Position numbers and translations under genes: made by a program
Notes under the pieces: generated by a model
Seen by the model: only the letters and a program-made list of their open reading frames with translations
Database searches by the model: none
Told to the model about the DNA's origin: nothing
NCBI GenBank assembly: GCA_023055355.1
Contig: JALJCS010000009.1
Location: forward strand, 27,057,001 to 27,121,000
Source: Agelaius tricolor
Taxonomy: Eukaryota; Chordata; Aves; Passeriformes; Icteridae
Reading direction: 5' to 3'
Length of the DNA: 64,000 bases
Shown: in pieces, positions 1 through 13,200 of the stretch
How the letters are laid out: each line of letters starts with the position of its first letter
Numbering within the stretch: the first letter of the stretch is position 1

Positions 1-788
1 TAATATTCAGGTGCACAGCTAATAACTTGACCAAGAACTGAAATTGCTTTCTCTATGCTAGGCAGCTGAGCCAACACAGCCAGGAAAGCCTTGAAAATGT
101 CTGAGTCTCCACAGCAGCCTGCTCCTAGCCAAATGTCCTGTTAGCAGCATGTCCAATCATTAGTTAAACTACTAATGGACCACCTTAGAGAAGAACATAC
201 CTGCAGAGAGGTGAGCAGAGGTGAATCTGACAACTTAGCACTATTTCCTGCTTAAACTGGCAGCCTTTGCTGTAAATAAAGGTAGGAGGTTGTTTTTTTT
301 TGTTTTAAAACTCTACTGCAGGTATAACCTCAGATGTGCCAGTTTAGTGTTTTGTTGCCTTTGTCTGTAGGGACTTTATGTTAATGGCCATTTATGGCTT
401 TTATAAACGGAATTTTAAAAAACTATTTTAAATTCAGATGTGTTGATAACTGCTCACTCCATGGACATTGGTATAAAAGGAAGGTATTTCAATGGAACAC
501 GGACACTAACAACTCTGTAGCAGAAAATTATTAAAAAAGAAGAAGACCTGTGTTTATACAGGTTATGCAAACCATAGCTGGGGCTGGGAAGTGAGGCAGG
601 CAGGCAGCTCACTTACACTGTCCCTCACTGTAAAGTTGAGGATTGTCTAGTGACACTTTTTTCCCTCACTTGGCCACATCACACGGCAGTCCTGGCACAA
701 AGCAGGCAACGCTGATGGCACAGGGAGAGGCTATGCCTGGGCAGGGGGAGGCATGGCAGGAAAGAGGGACCGAGGGAGTGCTACTCAC

Positions 789-831
789 CTGCCTGAAGCA
801 GCGCCAGAAGCAGCAGCAGGCGAGGGCCCAT
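789..831 (-). CDS. First coding exon (signal peptide) of an unidentified gene, partial
   Basis: Reading the minus strand, ATG at 831 opens M-G-P-R-L5-A-L-L-Q-A, a short, strongly hydrophobic stretch typical of a signal peptide, and runs into a consensus donor (GCAG|GTGAGTAG) after base 789, in phase 1. A phase-1 intron directly after the signal peptide is common in immunoglobulin-superfamily and other secreted or surface proteins. A TATA box lies about 130 bases upstream at 960-968. The remaining exons must lie beyond the left edge, so the product cannot be named. The initiation context has C at -3 but G at +4. Seen: ATG, hydrophobic run, donor, TATA. Inferred: that they belong to one gene. 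A chance combination cannot be ruled out. Confidence 0.5.
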
Positions 832-959
832 GGGCAGATCTCTCCCACGCTCGGGTACTCCGGGGATCAGCTGCCGGCGCTCCGGCAGTGCCTGGCCCTA
901 CTGCCAAGTGAGCCGAGGTGTGGTTGTGCTAAACAAGCCTGCCGGGCTGCTGCCCCGGG

Positions 960-968
960 CTTTATATA
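960..968 (-). promoter_or_regulatory. TATA box of the left-edge gene
   Basis: The minus strand reads TATATAAAG here, inside a GC-rich stretch of about 780-1130 with a GC-box-like run near 1108-1116. It would place a start site near 930 and a 5' UTR of roughly 100 bases before the ATG at 831. Confidence 0.5.
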
Positions 969-1215
969 CACATGGCTCTGCGCCCGTCTGCAGTGGAACA
1001 CCCTCTCCTGCGATGCCCCCGAGCCCTAGCGCGGTCCGGTCCGTCCCCGCTGCGGGAGCAGAGGGCGAGGGCTGGCTCTGTTTGCCCAGCATCGCCTTTG
1101 GCAGGGAGGGAGGGGCTGCTGCAAGGGCATTAGGCCGGTAGGCTCTGGGACAGCCCAAGACCCAGGCACTAAGCCGGGCTCCTTTAAGCTGTTTGCTTAC
1201 AGACCCTGGTTAACC

Positions 1216-2363
1216 TCTGAGAAGCTGCGGCAAAGTGAAGCCTTCAACCGGGCTTTCTGTGGCTTGGGCTCGCTGCTGTGGCATTCCCTTGGCAAGGATC
1301 TTCTCCTTTTATAGATCACTTCCCAGGGTATATTTTTATAAATTATTTTATTTTAAGACTGATTATTTTCATGTTTAAAAAAGAAAAGACAAAACTATAA
1401 AAATCCAACAGAAAGAATACTGTTAAATGCAGGTACCTAATTATAAACTGACCAAAAGAGCTAATTTGGCCCTACTCCAAGGGATAAATACCCTCTTGGC
1501 CTGTTGCTGCACCTGACTAACACCAATAGATTTCTTGAAAACTCCTCAGTATGCGGCTACCAGCCACAGTACGAGACCAGCAGCTGGGTCCAGCCCTGGG
1601 GCTCTGGTCACAGCCGGCAGCCAAATCCAGAGGTGGCCTCCCTGTCACACAGCCTCTGCCTGTATGAGGCCACAGGCAACGTGGGCAGGAGAAATGGCCA
1701 CAGTTATTTTGTCTTTGGGCTTGAAACAGCTTTAGAACTCCTTCTTTCCTTGGTACAGCAGCCACTTGACTTGGGGTCTGAGCATATGCCCCTTCCCTGG
1801 TGTGGGCGCAGTGGGCAGGGTGGGCTGCACTTCTGGAGTGGAAGAGGAGGGGAAGGGGGCTGCTTGCCCCTTCTTGGGAACAGCCCAGGACTATCATAGA
1901 AGCACTCCTTGCCTGAGTGTTCCTTGCTAAAGCTGTGTTTCCCTTCTGAATGGCATGGGTTTAAATATTTGCTTGCTACACATTGGTAGTAAATCAAAGG
2001 TCATCAGCAAGTCGTGTATGCGGCTCCTTTCTGCTGAGACCTGCCCCAGTACAGCTGCTGTCACTCTTTGCCAAGCAAGTTTTCAAGATACAGTACATCC
2101 TGGGAGATGCCCTGTGATACAGGGCAAACGAGACAGCAGGATTGAGTAAATCTCATTACAATGACCAGCCTGAAATTTCCATCCCCAGTGATGGGCCATG
2201 TGCTGGCAGTAGGGGAGGAGGGAGGATAGCTTGAGCACAACACACACCCAGCTTCTCCCTGCCCTGCACTACCTCAGAGGGGCTCAGGAGAAGTTGCAAA
2301 GTTTCTGCCCTTGGAAGCCCCCATCAGTAACTATTCATTTATTCAAGTCATAATGCCAAATCA
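1216..2363. other. Intergenic, nothing recognised
   Basis: AT-rich flank of the left-edge promoter followed by moderately GC-rich DNA. Short open frames overlap on both strands (1504-1997), but none has recognisable protein similarity or splice context. I see no gene here. Confidence 0.5.
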
Positions 2364-3355
2364 CATAGAATCATAGAATCACAGAATCATAGAATGGTTT
2401 GGGTTGGGAGGGACCTTAAAAATCATTTGAAACCCCTGCAATGGGCAGAGACACCTTCTACTCAGACAAGTTGCTTCAAGTGCCATCCAGTCTCACCTTT
2501 AATGCTTCCATGAATGGGGCATCCACAACATCTCTGAGCAAACCTGTCCCAGTACCTCAGCGCCCTCACAGTAAAGGATTTATTCCTAATATCTAATCCA
2601 AACCTGTCACAATTGGACACAAAATAGAACGACACACATGTTGGAACCTCCAAGGTAAAAAAAGAAGGGCAGTTTATTTTCAGCCTTCATATATACAGAA
2701 TTTGAAAAGTGACCCTGGATTGGAGGATGCAAAACAATCATTATTTACATGAAAGTGTGCCTGAGAAACTCCATTACAAAAATGTAAACAACAGAAGGCT
2801 TAGAAGAACTTAGAAGAACAGGGCGACGCTAACCTACTCTTTTTCATTTAAAAGCCATTGCCCCTTGTACTGTCACTACAAGCCCTTGTAAAAAGTCCCT
2901 TTCCAGTTCTCTTGTAGCCCCATTTAGATACTGGAAGGCTGCTCTAAGATCTCCCAGAAGCCTTTTTTCCCTATGATGAACAGCCCCAGCACTCTGTCTT
3001 CATAGGAGGGAGGGGTGCTCCTGCCCTCAGATCACCTTCATGGCCCTCCCCTGGCCTCGCTCCAGCAGGCTCACATCATTCTTGTGCTGGATGCAATGCC
3101 TCATGTGGGGTCCCAGCAAACTGGAGCAGAGGGGGAGGATCACCTGCCTCACCCTGCTGGCTCACTGCTTTGGATGCAGCCCAGGATGCAGTTGGCATTC
3201 GGGGCTGTGAGTGCTCATTGCTGGGTCATGTTGAGCTTCTCATCCACCAATGGCCCCAGGTCCTTCCCAGGGCTCCTCCTGAGCCATTCCCCACCCAGCC
3301 TGAGTTTTGTGCTCAGGGCTGCTGTGTGTGGGAGCTGTTGCTGGCACATGTTTGA
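2364..3355 (-). mobile_element. CR1 LINE 3' region, interrupted by a 225-bp insertion
   Basis: On the minus strand the copy ends at about 2364 with the CR1 tail (repeats of ATTCTATGATTC). The body, including the conserved stretch GGTCCCTCCCAACCC, extends to about 2605 and then resumes from 2831 to about 3355. The resumed part matches what I know of the antisense CR1 consensus, for example the 'aaaagccattgccccttgt' and 'gatgcagttggcatt' neighbourhoods. The open frames at 3015-3510 are shadows of this repeat. Reverse transcriptase coding is not intact. The break at 2605/2831 is an insertion, not a deletion, because CR1 sequence continues directly across it. Confidence 0.88.
2606..2830 (-). mobile_element. 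LTR-like insertion nested in CR1, flanked by AACCT duplications
   Basis: A 225-base block separates two adjacent parts of a CR1 and is bordered by the direct repeat AACCT (2601-2605 and 2831-2835), a likely target-site duplication. Read on the minus strand it contains a TATA-like TATATATG, an AATAAA signal shortly after, and ends in ...CAATTGTGAC(A). Its length and signal order suggest a short solo LTR of an endogenous retrovirus, but the expected TG at the 5' end is not clear. It has no coding content. It could instead be a non-autonomous element of another class. Confidence 0.5.
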
Positions 3356-3480
3356 CCTTAAGAATGAGAGTTTGCAGAAAGAGGATGCTGGAGGACAGAT
3401 GTGCTGTGATCAAAGGCTCTATGGACACAGGGCCTGGGAGAAGGGCAACAAAGAAGGCAGGCTTTGAAACATCATGCGGG

Positions 3481-5113
3481 GTCGGGCTGAACTACACCCT
3501 GTTAGAGTAAACCCCACCCCTGACGGGTACGTGGCTGGCCCAGTTCTTAACTGGGGACCAAGAGGGAGTTGCGAGGAACCTCTGCAGATGCTTTACAGGA
3601 TTCCTGGGGTCCCCAAGTCCAGAGGAACTGTCACCAAAAGTATCTATTCTGGTAGATATTTGGCTTTATTTACTTTGGATTTATCAGAATAATTTGGATT
3701 TACAAACAGACACTTAATCTTTTTCTTCCAAAGCCTTGATGATTTATAAACCTGATCAAAAAAGACATTATGAAGTTTCAGATCACAAATTAATTCTATT
3801 TGTTATGTTCTCACAGCACCCCAAATAACAGGTTAGTTTTTTGCCCCCATTCAGCATCAAATACAAAATAAGGAAACAGAGACTCCTGTAATAGCCAAAT
3901 GTATCTTCAATTTTGGAAGAAGACTTCTTCGGGGTATTAGGAAGGGATGCCCAAATTCAACCTTAAAATGCAAAGCAGAGTTAATATATCATATCCTCAT
4001 GGTTATTTCACACCACTGACTGGTCAAGTTTGTTAATCTGTGCAGGTACTGATTACTGTTGCCTAAGTTAATTAGCATATTTGTTAAATAGCATTAAATG
4101 CTAATCATGTTCTTACTACGTTACAACAAATACACTGGGATCATGAGGGCATTTCTAGTATTGTTTAGGGAAATAAAATTAATTCTCCAATCCCACCTGT
4201 TCATGTGAATTTGCATGTCACCTGTTTGAGGTCCACTCTCACTAGTAGCAAGAGGCAGCACATGAGAGTGTTGGATGTCATCGCATCAAACTCAGACTCA
4301 CACTACTGTCTGTCCCAAACTGCATGCAAAATAAACTTACTTTGAGCCTCAGGTCACTTGTTTGGGGCAATTGATCCGTACTGCTGGGGGGCTGCCAGAT
4401 AAACTGGCTCTGCTGAAAACAGTTCCCTTGGTGTGTACCACCAAACCAGCTGTCCCTCAGGGGTGGTGGCACTGCATACTCTTGGGCTTGTTGTTGAAAA
4501 ACAGTATTTGGGAAAAGTCTTCAGTTGAAGGGGAGAAGAAATTTGTAAGGAATCCACAGTTTTATATAAGGCTTACCCAATCAAGTTCAAACTATCAGAT
4601 CTTCTTGTAGAAGATGGGCTGTCCTTCATCCCCTAGAGGCTGTGCTTCCTCAAATGAAATACCCAGCCACCACTGTGGATGTTGCCACCAACCTCAAGAG
4701 GACACCTCTGTTCAGCACCAGAAGAATCAATGGTGCTTTTGCTGTCCAGGCCAAAGGGTTTTCCTTGATTTCCAAGATTCTTTGAGAGGCAGAGGACTCT
4801 TTCTTGCAATACCATGAGCATTAGAATTCCCTATAGGATCTGCCCCTGCAAAGACCAGGAGACTGGAGACTGAAGGATACAGAATGACTGTTTGGGTAGT
4901 CAGAACTAGAAGAGAAAATCAGTTCTAAAGAGAAGAACACTCCACATTAGCTGTCTGGAGGAAGAAAGTAAATCTAAGAGTTACGGAGTTAACAGAGTAA
5001 TATAAGTAAATAGTCTTGCTTAATATTGTCTTGGATGGAAGGTCTGCACATATTTTAGTGCAGATAAAGCCCATTCAGTCTTTAATGAGGAAAGACATTA
5101 TTATTATTATTAA

Positions 5114-5147
<34 letters not shown>

Positions 5148-8100
5148 TCCAGTTTCTAAGTCAGCCCCAAAACAATTTCTAGAAATGCCTCCTGGTTTGA
5201 GGGTGTCCAGTATGCATCTCCTTGAGTTTCACTGCTGCTGTGTGATGGTCTCCTCTTGATGGTGTCATTTCTGAATAGTGAAGCTGGATGGCTCCAGCCT
5301 GGAGCACCCTCTCAAAGTCAGTGCCTGCTTTTGTCTATAATCACACATCCCCCTTTGGTGAAAGGTGAAAGGCCACCTCTCTCAAGATTTCACTGTTACA
5401 GTTTTCTCCCAGCAGTCTCAGAAGGCACTGGGCTGACTGCAGGGGACCTTCCCCTCTGAAGTAATTTCTACATATGTTGTTCCCCTTTTGCACACTTTCT
5501 TGCACTCCTCCCATGAAGGAGTGGACCTCATGGTCTGCATGTATAACCTGCTGGAGTGGAAGGCAGGTGGAGCTGACAGGAGTCAGGAAATGACAGGGAG
5601 TTGAAGCAGGAGAGTAATATGATATGCTGAGGGAGCAGCAGCTTCTTGCTTATCAGCATTGGGGAATGTGAGGCAAACACTGTGGGCTGTGTGCTAGAGA
5701 AGAGCTACACCACCCCAGCAGGCTGCCTTGCCACCCTCACGGCTGCCTCCATCCAGCCCTCCTGAGGATCTGTGACCACACAAGGTCCATTCATTTCACA
5801 CGACACACAGAGTTGCATCCCTTCACACATTCCTTCCACAAGCCATGGAGAGAGGAGATGCAATCCACAGAAGAGAGATGGGGTGCAGGTGTCCCACTGT
5901 TGTGCAGTCACTGCAGGTGGTGACAGGCCCCAGCAGCCTTCTCCTCTTGTCACTGGGAACATCAAGACTTTCCTCAGCCTTCTTCTCCCAAGTGTTAGTG
6001 ACACTCTCATGCTGAGGCCTTTGGAAGCACCCACTTCCTTGTTTGTTCTGCCCTTTTGCTGTAGAGCAGCAGCCAGCCGGCCACCTGAGAGACAGGCTCG
6101 CTCAGGAACAGAGAGGTTCTTGTGTCCTCCAGGAACTGTTGGGCTTTGGTGGAACTCACATAACCCACTGCAACTCTCAGGGCAAGGGGGCCATGACTCC
6201 AAAAAGGTTTTCAAGACTGCATTCAATGTCCCTTGGCCATAGACAGTCAGAAATCAGAAACACAGCATGCCCTGGCAGTGTGGAACCTGCTGCCATCACC
6301 ACCTGGGGAGACCGCTGTCGATACAAACAAGTGCATCTCCTTGGAACCACATTGAGCATTGCCTGTAGCAAAAGCCAGGAATACATGATCAGCTGAGCAC
6401 CCTGAGACAGCTGGCTTTCAATTTAGAGCCCTGGTGACATTTCCCACTTAAAAGACAAAGTAAATGGGTACAAGTTGAATAAAGGTGTCTTCTTCCAATA
6501 CCAACACCCCCTCAAGCTGCTTTAGTGTGTGAGATCCACCAAGAGGTTTGGCTGCTTCATCCAACAGGAGACCAGGGAACACCCACACAAGGAGATTGAA
6601 CGTACAGTCTGGTTTCCAAAACAAGTTCCTGGAATGCCTCTAAGTTCCCTGAAAAAGAATTACTAACATAAATGTTTGTGCTCATTTAACAGGAACCCCT
6701 GTTAGAGACAAAACTGAAAGACCCATGACATGAATTCATACCAATGACACCAAGATTCACGATACTAATCTAGACTCAGAAGCCCATTAAAATACTTGGT
6801 TTGATGTGTCAGTGTTTTTAAGTCTTGTTTAAATTCATGGGCAGTTCCCAACAGAGCAAAATGGTACTTTTTTTCTTTTCTGGTTGTAAAGTTAATGTAA
6901 ACAGAGGTGTGTTCATAGATCCTCCTGGGAGACAAAGGAAGGATTGGCCTGAGTGGGGAAGGTGTAATACCAATCAGCACATAAAATTCTTATTCCACCT
7001 TTGCAAGTACGTTTCAACCCTGACAACTCTGTGCCACTGTCCTCACTCAGCTCTGCCAATATATTCCTGTGCTTCCTATCTAAGTAGTCTGGTGTGCACA
7101 GTCTGCTTCAGTTTCTCATTTGCCCACTGTTCAGGCTTCATTTTCATTTTTTTCAATTGCTAAAAGTGTTTCTGCTTCTACACTTGCCATCTCATATATC
7201 TCTCCTTCTGCCTTTTGTTCCAATCTACCACTTCTATCTTCAATGTCATAAATCACTTGGAGACTCAGGCTGGTAACTGTCTCCACCCTCAGGTAGCAAG
7301 AGACACAGAAAAGTGCTTTTTTTACTAAAGGCTTCCATTCATAACAGCAGTTGGTCCTGTTTAAATTAGGGAGCACTTGGGAGCTCTGAGTCTTCCACTT
7401 TTAAGAGGCAGGGCAATTAGGGACTTCCTGAAGAAAAGAGGATGTATGTTACACTACCTCTGCTCCATTATTCAGATTGCTAAATTACGATGCATCAAGT
7501 GTACAGACTAATGTCTCCTATATTTGATATCTCAGTATAGAAAGAGTAAGTCAATAATGGGCTAAATTTTAGGTGGTGTTGCTACTTCTACAGGAAATAT
7601 GAAATCTTCCTCTGAAGATGCTACTATGATGATTTGCTATCAGATTTCCTTCTGAAGGCTGGCCATGAGCTCAAGGTTACTGCTACAGACTTACTAGAAG
7701 AAACACTGCATAGCAAAGGTTTAGCTGCTCTCTTTTCTTGACAACAACCAATGCTGCATATTGCAAGTGAAACCATGACAGCAAGCTTTTAAGCATTCCT
7801 GGAAACCCTCTGCAGTTCATCAGACCAGGATTTTGTTAACCTACATGGAGACACACAATTAAGCTTGTATTGATAAAGTACCCCAGAAACTCCTCTTCAC
7901 TACTTCCACAATGCCAGTCCGAATTTTCAAGCCCAAGTTCAAAATACTGTACTTCACACAGTGCATTCCACCCACAGGCCCTTCAAAACTTCTCTCTTTC
8001 TATAGATATGTACACATCTGCACCAACATTCATATTGAATACTGCTACCTTGTTTTGTTACGTGACTCACCAGTTCTGCTGCTTTGGAAATTGTTGTTTT

Positions 8101-9614
8101 CTGAGTTCCATGTTGGGTATATTAAAAGGTTTTGGGGGGAAAAAAAACCAAGGAAAAAAGCATCAGGACAGTGAAAAGAGCTCCACCCTTCAGGAAGAAG
8201 AGAGGAGATGGCTCTGCAATTTGTTCTGCTGGTACACAATGCTCTGGGCTGGTCACTATGGTCATCCAGCAGGTTTGTGGGCTTTTGCTGTCTGGGCAGC
8301 CCCTAGATGAGGGCATGCTGCCTGTATTATATCTCCTCTTCAGGCTTTGTCCTTGTGGCAGGTAAATGACCACATTTGCAGTGCCAGTGCCAGTCCTCTC
8401 CTCCCTTACATGATAAGGGTTTATCAGATCAAAGCCCACACCTTTGATCAGGTTTGGTCCTGGGCACAAGAGGGCTGGATGCTGTTGTGCTCTGAATGCT
8501 GAAGAACTTAGTGCCTTGTGCCTTGAGACACAGCAAGGAACTGCCAACACAGGAAGTCCCTAGCCCCATGGAGATCTCAACTCTCAGTCAAGCTGCCTCA
8601 CTTATATTCACTGAATAATTCAGGTGAGGCATTTTGATTATGACTTCACGTAGCCTTTTGTTTACAGTTATAGGAAATTTTCAATCTCTACCTTGCTCTC
8701 TTGCCTTTATCTCATACCAGACATAGTGCTTACAGAAAATTTAAGACTGCACTGAAGAACACAGTATATTTATTATTTTAAGTACTAATGTATTATTAGA
8801 ATGCTGTTGGTTGTGAGGTGGTGGAATGAGATAACAGGCTGTGCCTGATGAAATGTCTTATCACTTCATGGATGCCAGCCATCACTTGGGAGTTCAGGAG
8901 TTCACCCAGTTCCCAGCACACCAAGAAACTGCCTTCAATAAGAACGCTTGATTAGTTAGCAGAAAAAAGATCTGCAATAATAAATTGGGTAAGTTGATGT
9001 AGGGTGTGTGGCCTTCTAGTCTACGCAGCACAGAGTAGGTCAGCTCCAGATAGCCCTCGTTAAAATGTCTGTTCTACTTCAGTGCATTTTCTCACAGTCT
9101 AGACACTTACCCTTCCCACTCTGCTCTATTGTATGTTTGGAACTTGTGTATTTTGTCTCTTTCTGCATCTTGTTCCTATCCATGCATATCCCCCTGGACA
9201 TCAAGTCCCTGATCTCTATCACTGTCATATTTGCACAACAAGCAGCATCCATGTCTGCCTGAAGGCATTCTTATCATTCCAAACACCTCTGATATGTGTT
9301 GCAATCAGCTCCTGAACTTTTTGACATAAGACTTATTGAAGATTTCAGTATCTTCACAAGCAAAGCTATACTGAATACTCAATCCATTTGGGACCTGTGA
9401 GAAGATGAAGCTTCTCTTTTCTTCAGGCAGAAGAATGAGTGTGAACACTGGTAAAACTTGTGCCACTTCTTTGGCTACTCACAGTGTCTCTATGGCTTCT
9501 GCCTGGAAATTAGCTGAGGAGCAACTCCATCAATATTTATTCCTACTTCTCTGTTGGATTGAGGATACAGATTTTTTTGGTTCTCTAACTCCTCTGCTGG
9601 GCAGGCAGTGTATT
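3481..9614. other. Intergenic, mostly unannotated
   Basis: No gene recognised. It contains a (TTA)n run near 5.1 kb, an inverted octamer pair near 4.08 kb and several chance open frames, the longest at 5705-6226 on the minus strand with an overlapping one on plus at 5772-6242. None shows a protein domain, and composition changes gradually with no CpG island. Ancient repeats too diverged to recognise are likely. Confidence 0.5.
5096..5148. repeat. (TTA)n microsatellite
   Basis: About 17 units of TTA/TAT with one interruption (TAATA). A simple repeat, likely length-polymorphic. Confidence 0.95.
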
Positions 9615-9639
9615 ACAGTATGACAAGAGCTCCAAACAT

Positions 9640-10200
9640 GGGTTGTTTTGTGGAGACTTTCTGCCCATCCCTCCAACTTGTCGAGGTCTGCACGGACTTC
9701 TGGGGTATGGGCCACTCCTCCCAGCTTTGTGTCATCAGTGAACTTGCTGAGGAGGCCTCTTCCCCTTCACCCAAGTCTCCATTGATGGAGAAGTTAATAC
9801 TAGGTCCAGTATTGAGGGACACCACTAGTGATCTCCATTTGTACCCCGTGCCACTGATTACGACCCTCTGGGATCTGCTGTTCATTTCAGTTCAATCCAC
9901 CTCACTGTGCCCTCATCCAGTCCACATTTCCTGAGTTTGAGTATAAGGATGCTGTGAGAGACAGCATCAAAAGCCTTGCTGAAGTCAAGGTGGGCAAAAT
10001 CCACTGCTCCCCCCTCATCCACCCAGGTGATTGCTTCATTGTAGAACACAATCATTTACCTTTAGTGAATCCATGCTGACTACTCCTGATCTTCTTCTCA
10101 TCTAGGTGAATAGAGATGTCTCCAGAGTGAGGTGCTCCATGTTCTTGCCAGGGATCCAGGCACTGGTCAGTTGGTTCCTCGGCTTTATGTACTTCAGTAC
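9640..10200 (-). mobile_element. CR1 LINE internal fragment
   Basis: The antisense CR1 consensus is recognisable through phrases such as 'tttgtgtcatcagtgaacttgctgag', 'agcatcaaaagccttgctgaagtcaaggt' (quoted in part) and 'gaatccatgctgactactcc'. It covers the end of the reverse transcriptase region and lacks the 3' tail, so it is truncated on both sides or separated from its tail by divergence. Open frames at 9608-9934 and 9613-9885 fall in this repeat and are not host genes. Confidence 0.85.
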
Positions 10201-13200
10201 AAGAATTCTGTCTATTTGCCAATGTCTTCTGTTACTTTAGAAATACAACTTATTGTAGGTTTTTTTCTTCAAACAGAATTCCATCAAGTTCTGCTGGACT
10301 GAGTGACAAGCAATCTAATTCTTGGAGTAACTTATACAGAAGATGTTACTTGTTTTGTTTCCAAAACATTAAATTTTTCTGCAGTTTTGCTAGAGAAAAG
10401 CCAAAATCACATGAATGCTCTTCCACTAGCAATTGTTTTGTCTGTAGATCTACCAAGGGCATCACTTGCCACTTGTTTAGCAAGTTTAACTGTAAATATA
10501 TACATCCATCAATCAAAACATATTTCTCAGTAATCACTATATTCCCTGATATTTTAACCTTTATATTTTCCTTGGCATTGCAGTTTGGCTTTCCCTGGCA
10601 GAGCGATAGTTAGGCCACTGTTTAGTTTAAATTTGGCTTGGCAAGTGTGCTATCCTCTCTTGCACAGCGCTGAGCACGTCTTCACACATTCCAGCCACTG
10701 CCAAGTTGTGTTTGGTGCTTTGTTTACTGTTCATACAGAGAGTATTTTTTCTGAGACTACTGCTGAATTAATTTTTGCTTATCAATTTATGTTAATGCCA
10801 GAAATGACCAAAATATTGTTTTCTGAGTCACATCTTATTTTCTTTGAAAGAAAATATTTCTCTCACTTTCTTCTCTGCCAACCTTTTCTTGCTATAATTA
10901 CTGTACTTGACGAGTAAAAGATTTCTGAATTTGCATTTCTTACTACCTACATGTGGTGAGAAGTGCCAAGACCGATATTTTGCCCATGGCCATAATTGTG
11001 TATTTGTGTGTTTACTTTAAGTTGTATATTCAGGGCTCCATTGTGCTATTTGCTCACTTGTCTCTGTACCATCCTACAGAGCTTTAACTGGAAGACAGGC
11101 TTTGTGAAAAAGTAGGGATTGGAAATGTTCAGCTGGCTGACACTTTCCCTTAACCTAATATTTTTGTAGTTCTTCATAGCATAATGCCTCAGAAGAAGTA
11201 AATTTGTCGACCTTGAAGTGGTCTGACATTCAACAAAGCAGCATAATCCTAGAGATTATAAGTGTTGATGCAGTGATCTCTAGGGAGACAGTTCTCTTAC
11301 TAAGGTTTTCTTTGACTCAAAAACAAAGAAAACCGCAAAGCGAAGCAAACCCCATGAGCTGAAAGCCACAACGTGGTTTCAAAACAAATTCCCTATAACA
11401 CAGAGTCTAGGCAAGCAACAAAGTCCCAAAGTCTCTCCTTATTTTTTCAGTAAGTGTAGGGCCATATGTTGAAGCAAGATTAACATCTAACACTAAAATC
11501 TTAAAAATTTATTTTAAACCCTTAAGTGTGTGATCAACTCTGGTATTACCAGAATTGAACTCACAGCATTTCCTTCTAAGTTTTGATTACGAGATCTATT
11601 ACATCAGCATCACAGATCCAAAGTGGCATTGAGATGCTAGAAACCCTCTTCAAATTTGATTACTTCCAGCTGGACCAGTTCTTATCTCCATGGGCTTACC
11701 TGCTCATGATTTTAATGTTTTCCTCTTGTTTGGTAAATTTTGTCACTATGGAAAGATTTGTACAGCTTTCAATGACACAGCTGGAAACAGTTCAAAGGAC
11801 TCATCTGAGAGAAGTCAGTCACACATTAGAAAGAATTTTCATTAGAAAATAAAGACACAGAGAACAAAGGGGAGCTCAAGAATGAAGCACACAATGACTT
11901 CAGATAGGGCAGAATCTCTTAGTAGAAGAACAGTATGATGAGAAACAAGTTATTTCCTATTTGAAAGAGAATTCTGCCTTAGAAATCTGTGAAAAGAAAG
12001 AGAAATCTATAACAAAGAAATCTTGCTCAAAAACCATCATTTTCAGAGGTAAATTCCAAAGAAGTTTGTGGGGAAACTGCTGATGAGTACTTCTGTGTGA
12101 ATAAGCTGAAGAAGAATATTATCTCATAACAGATATGACTGTGTCACTAATATGAAGCTGTCTGCTTTCCTGCAAGGCCAGAAGGAATGTCAGCTTTATT
12201 ATTTACAGCTCAGACTTATTTTCCAATTTTTGCTTTTGTCTAGTTCTCTACCACCTCTATTATCTGATGCTTTCCTTTGATCACTTTCAGCCTGACTCAG
12301 CATAACAAACATCAAAAAGACATCTCACTGCAAATCAAACATCTGCCCTTATTCTGCTATTTATGACAAATTTTTAATGTAACTCCCTGTGAAATACTCC
12401 AGCAACGACTAAGAGACAGCTGTTCTTGGCTGCAAATTATATGTGTGGTCTCATTTCAGCCCTACAGGAAATGCCATAAAGAGGACAGGAATATGGTGAG
12501 ATGTATCATGTCAGAGTTAAATAGAGCTGCTCCATTTACAGCAAGTGACAGACTTAAAATGCTGCACCAAGGTTGCAAACAGTTATGTATCAGTTACTGT
12601 GGATTTTATAGACCAGATCTGCATGGCATCACTCTAATGTCTGCAGGATTTCAAGGCTAGTCTTTTGTTAGTTCTAAATCGAGGAGAGCAAACCCCAGTG
12701 CATTTCTTTCATGTTTTGCAAAATCACCAAAAAAAGTCTAGATACCTAATACCTCTCATTCATTGAATAACAGTGATATCAGGGATTAAAAAAGAAGGGT
12801 AAGATAACCATGAATTGCCATCTAGACAAAGGATTATTCTGCTTAGAACATCTTAGTATGCACGCAGATGTCACCTTCAATAGAGGCACCAACAGTGTCC
12901 TTGTCCTCCATGAGCTTCCTTTACAAGAAACAGAACTAGTATTTCAGCACCTCTGGCTTGAACTGGCCAGTAAATTCTAAAAGGGAAGGAAGGACAACAT
13001 CACAAATACATAGACATCATAGTTTCCTCAGGTTTGCCTCAATGAATAACTAGATTAAATAAGCCCCAAATTAAACACATCTCAAACAAATACGACAAAT
13101 GAAGATTTTAGGAAACACCTATGTAAGTGACTTTTTGGAACACATCTTGAGACAATGTCTTGGGTAAAATAAGTAATTGAATCTTCATCAAATTTCACAA

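Noticed and set aside
3015..3510. Open frames of up to 150 residues
   Set aside because: They lie almost wholly in the antisense strand of a CR1 copy.
5705..6242. 173- and 156-residue frames on opposite strands
   Set aside because: Overlap on both strands, no recognisable motif, no CpG island or clear splice structure. Most likely chance.
9608..9934. Open frames of 90-108 residues
   Set aside because: Degenerate CR1 sequence, not a host gene.
11583..11852. 89-residue frame with a hydrophobic middle (AYLLMILMFSSCLVNF)
   Set aside because: Resembles a membrane segment, but has no partner exons, no known similarity and no promoter signs.
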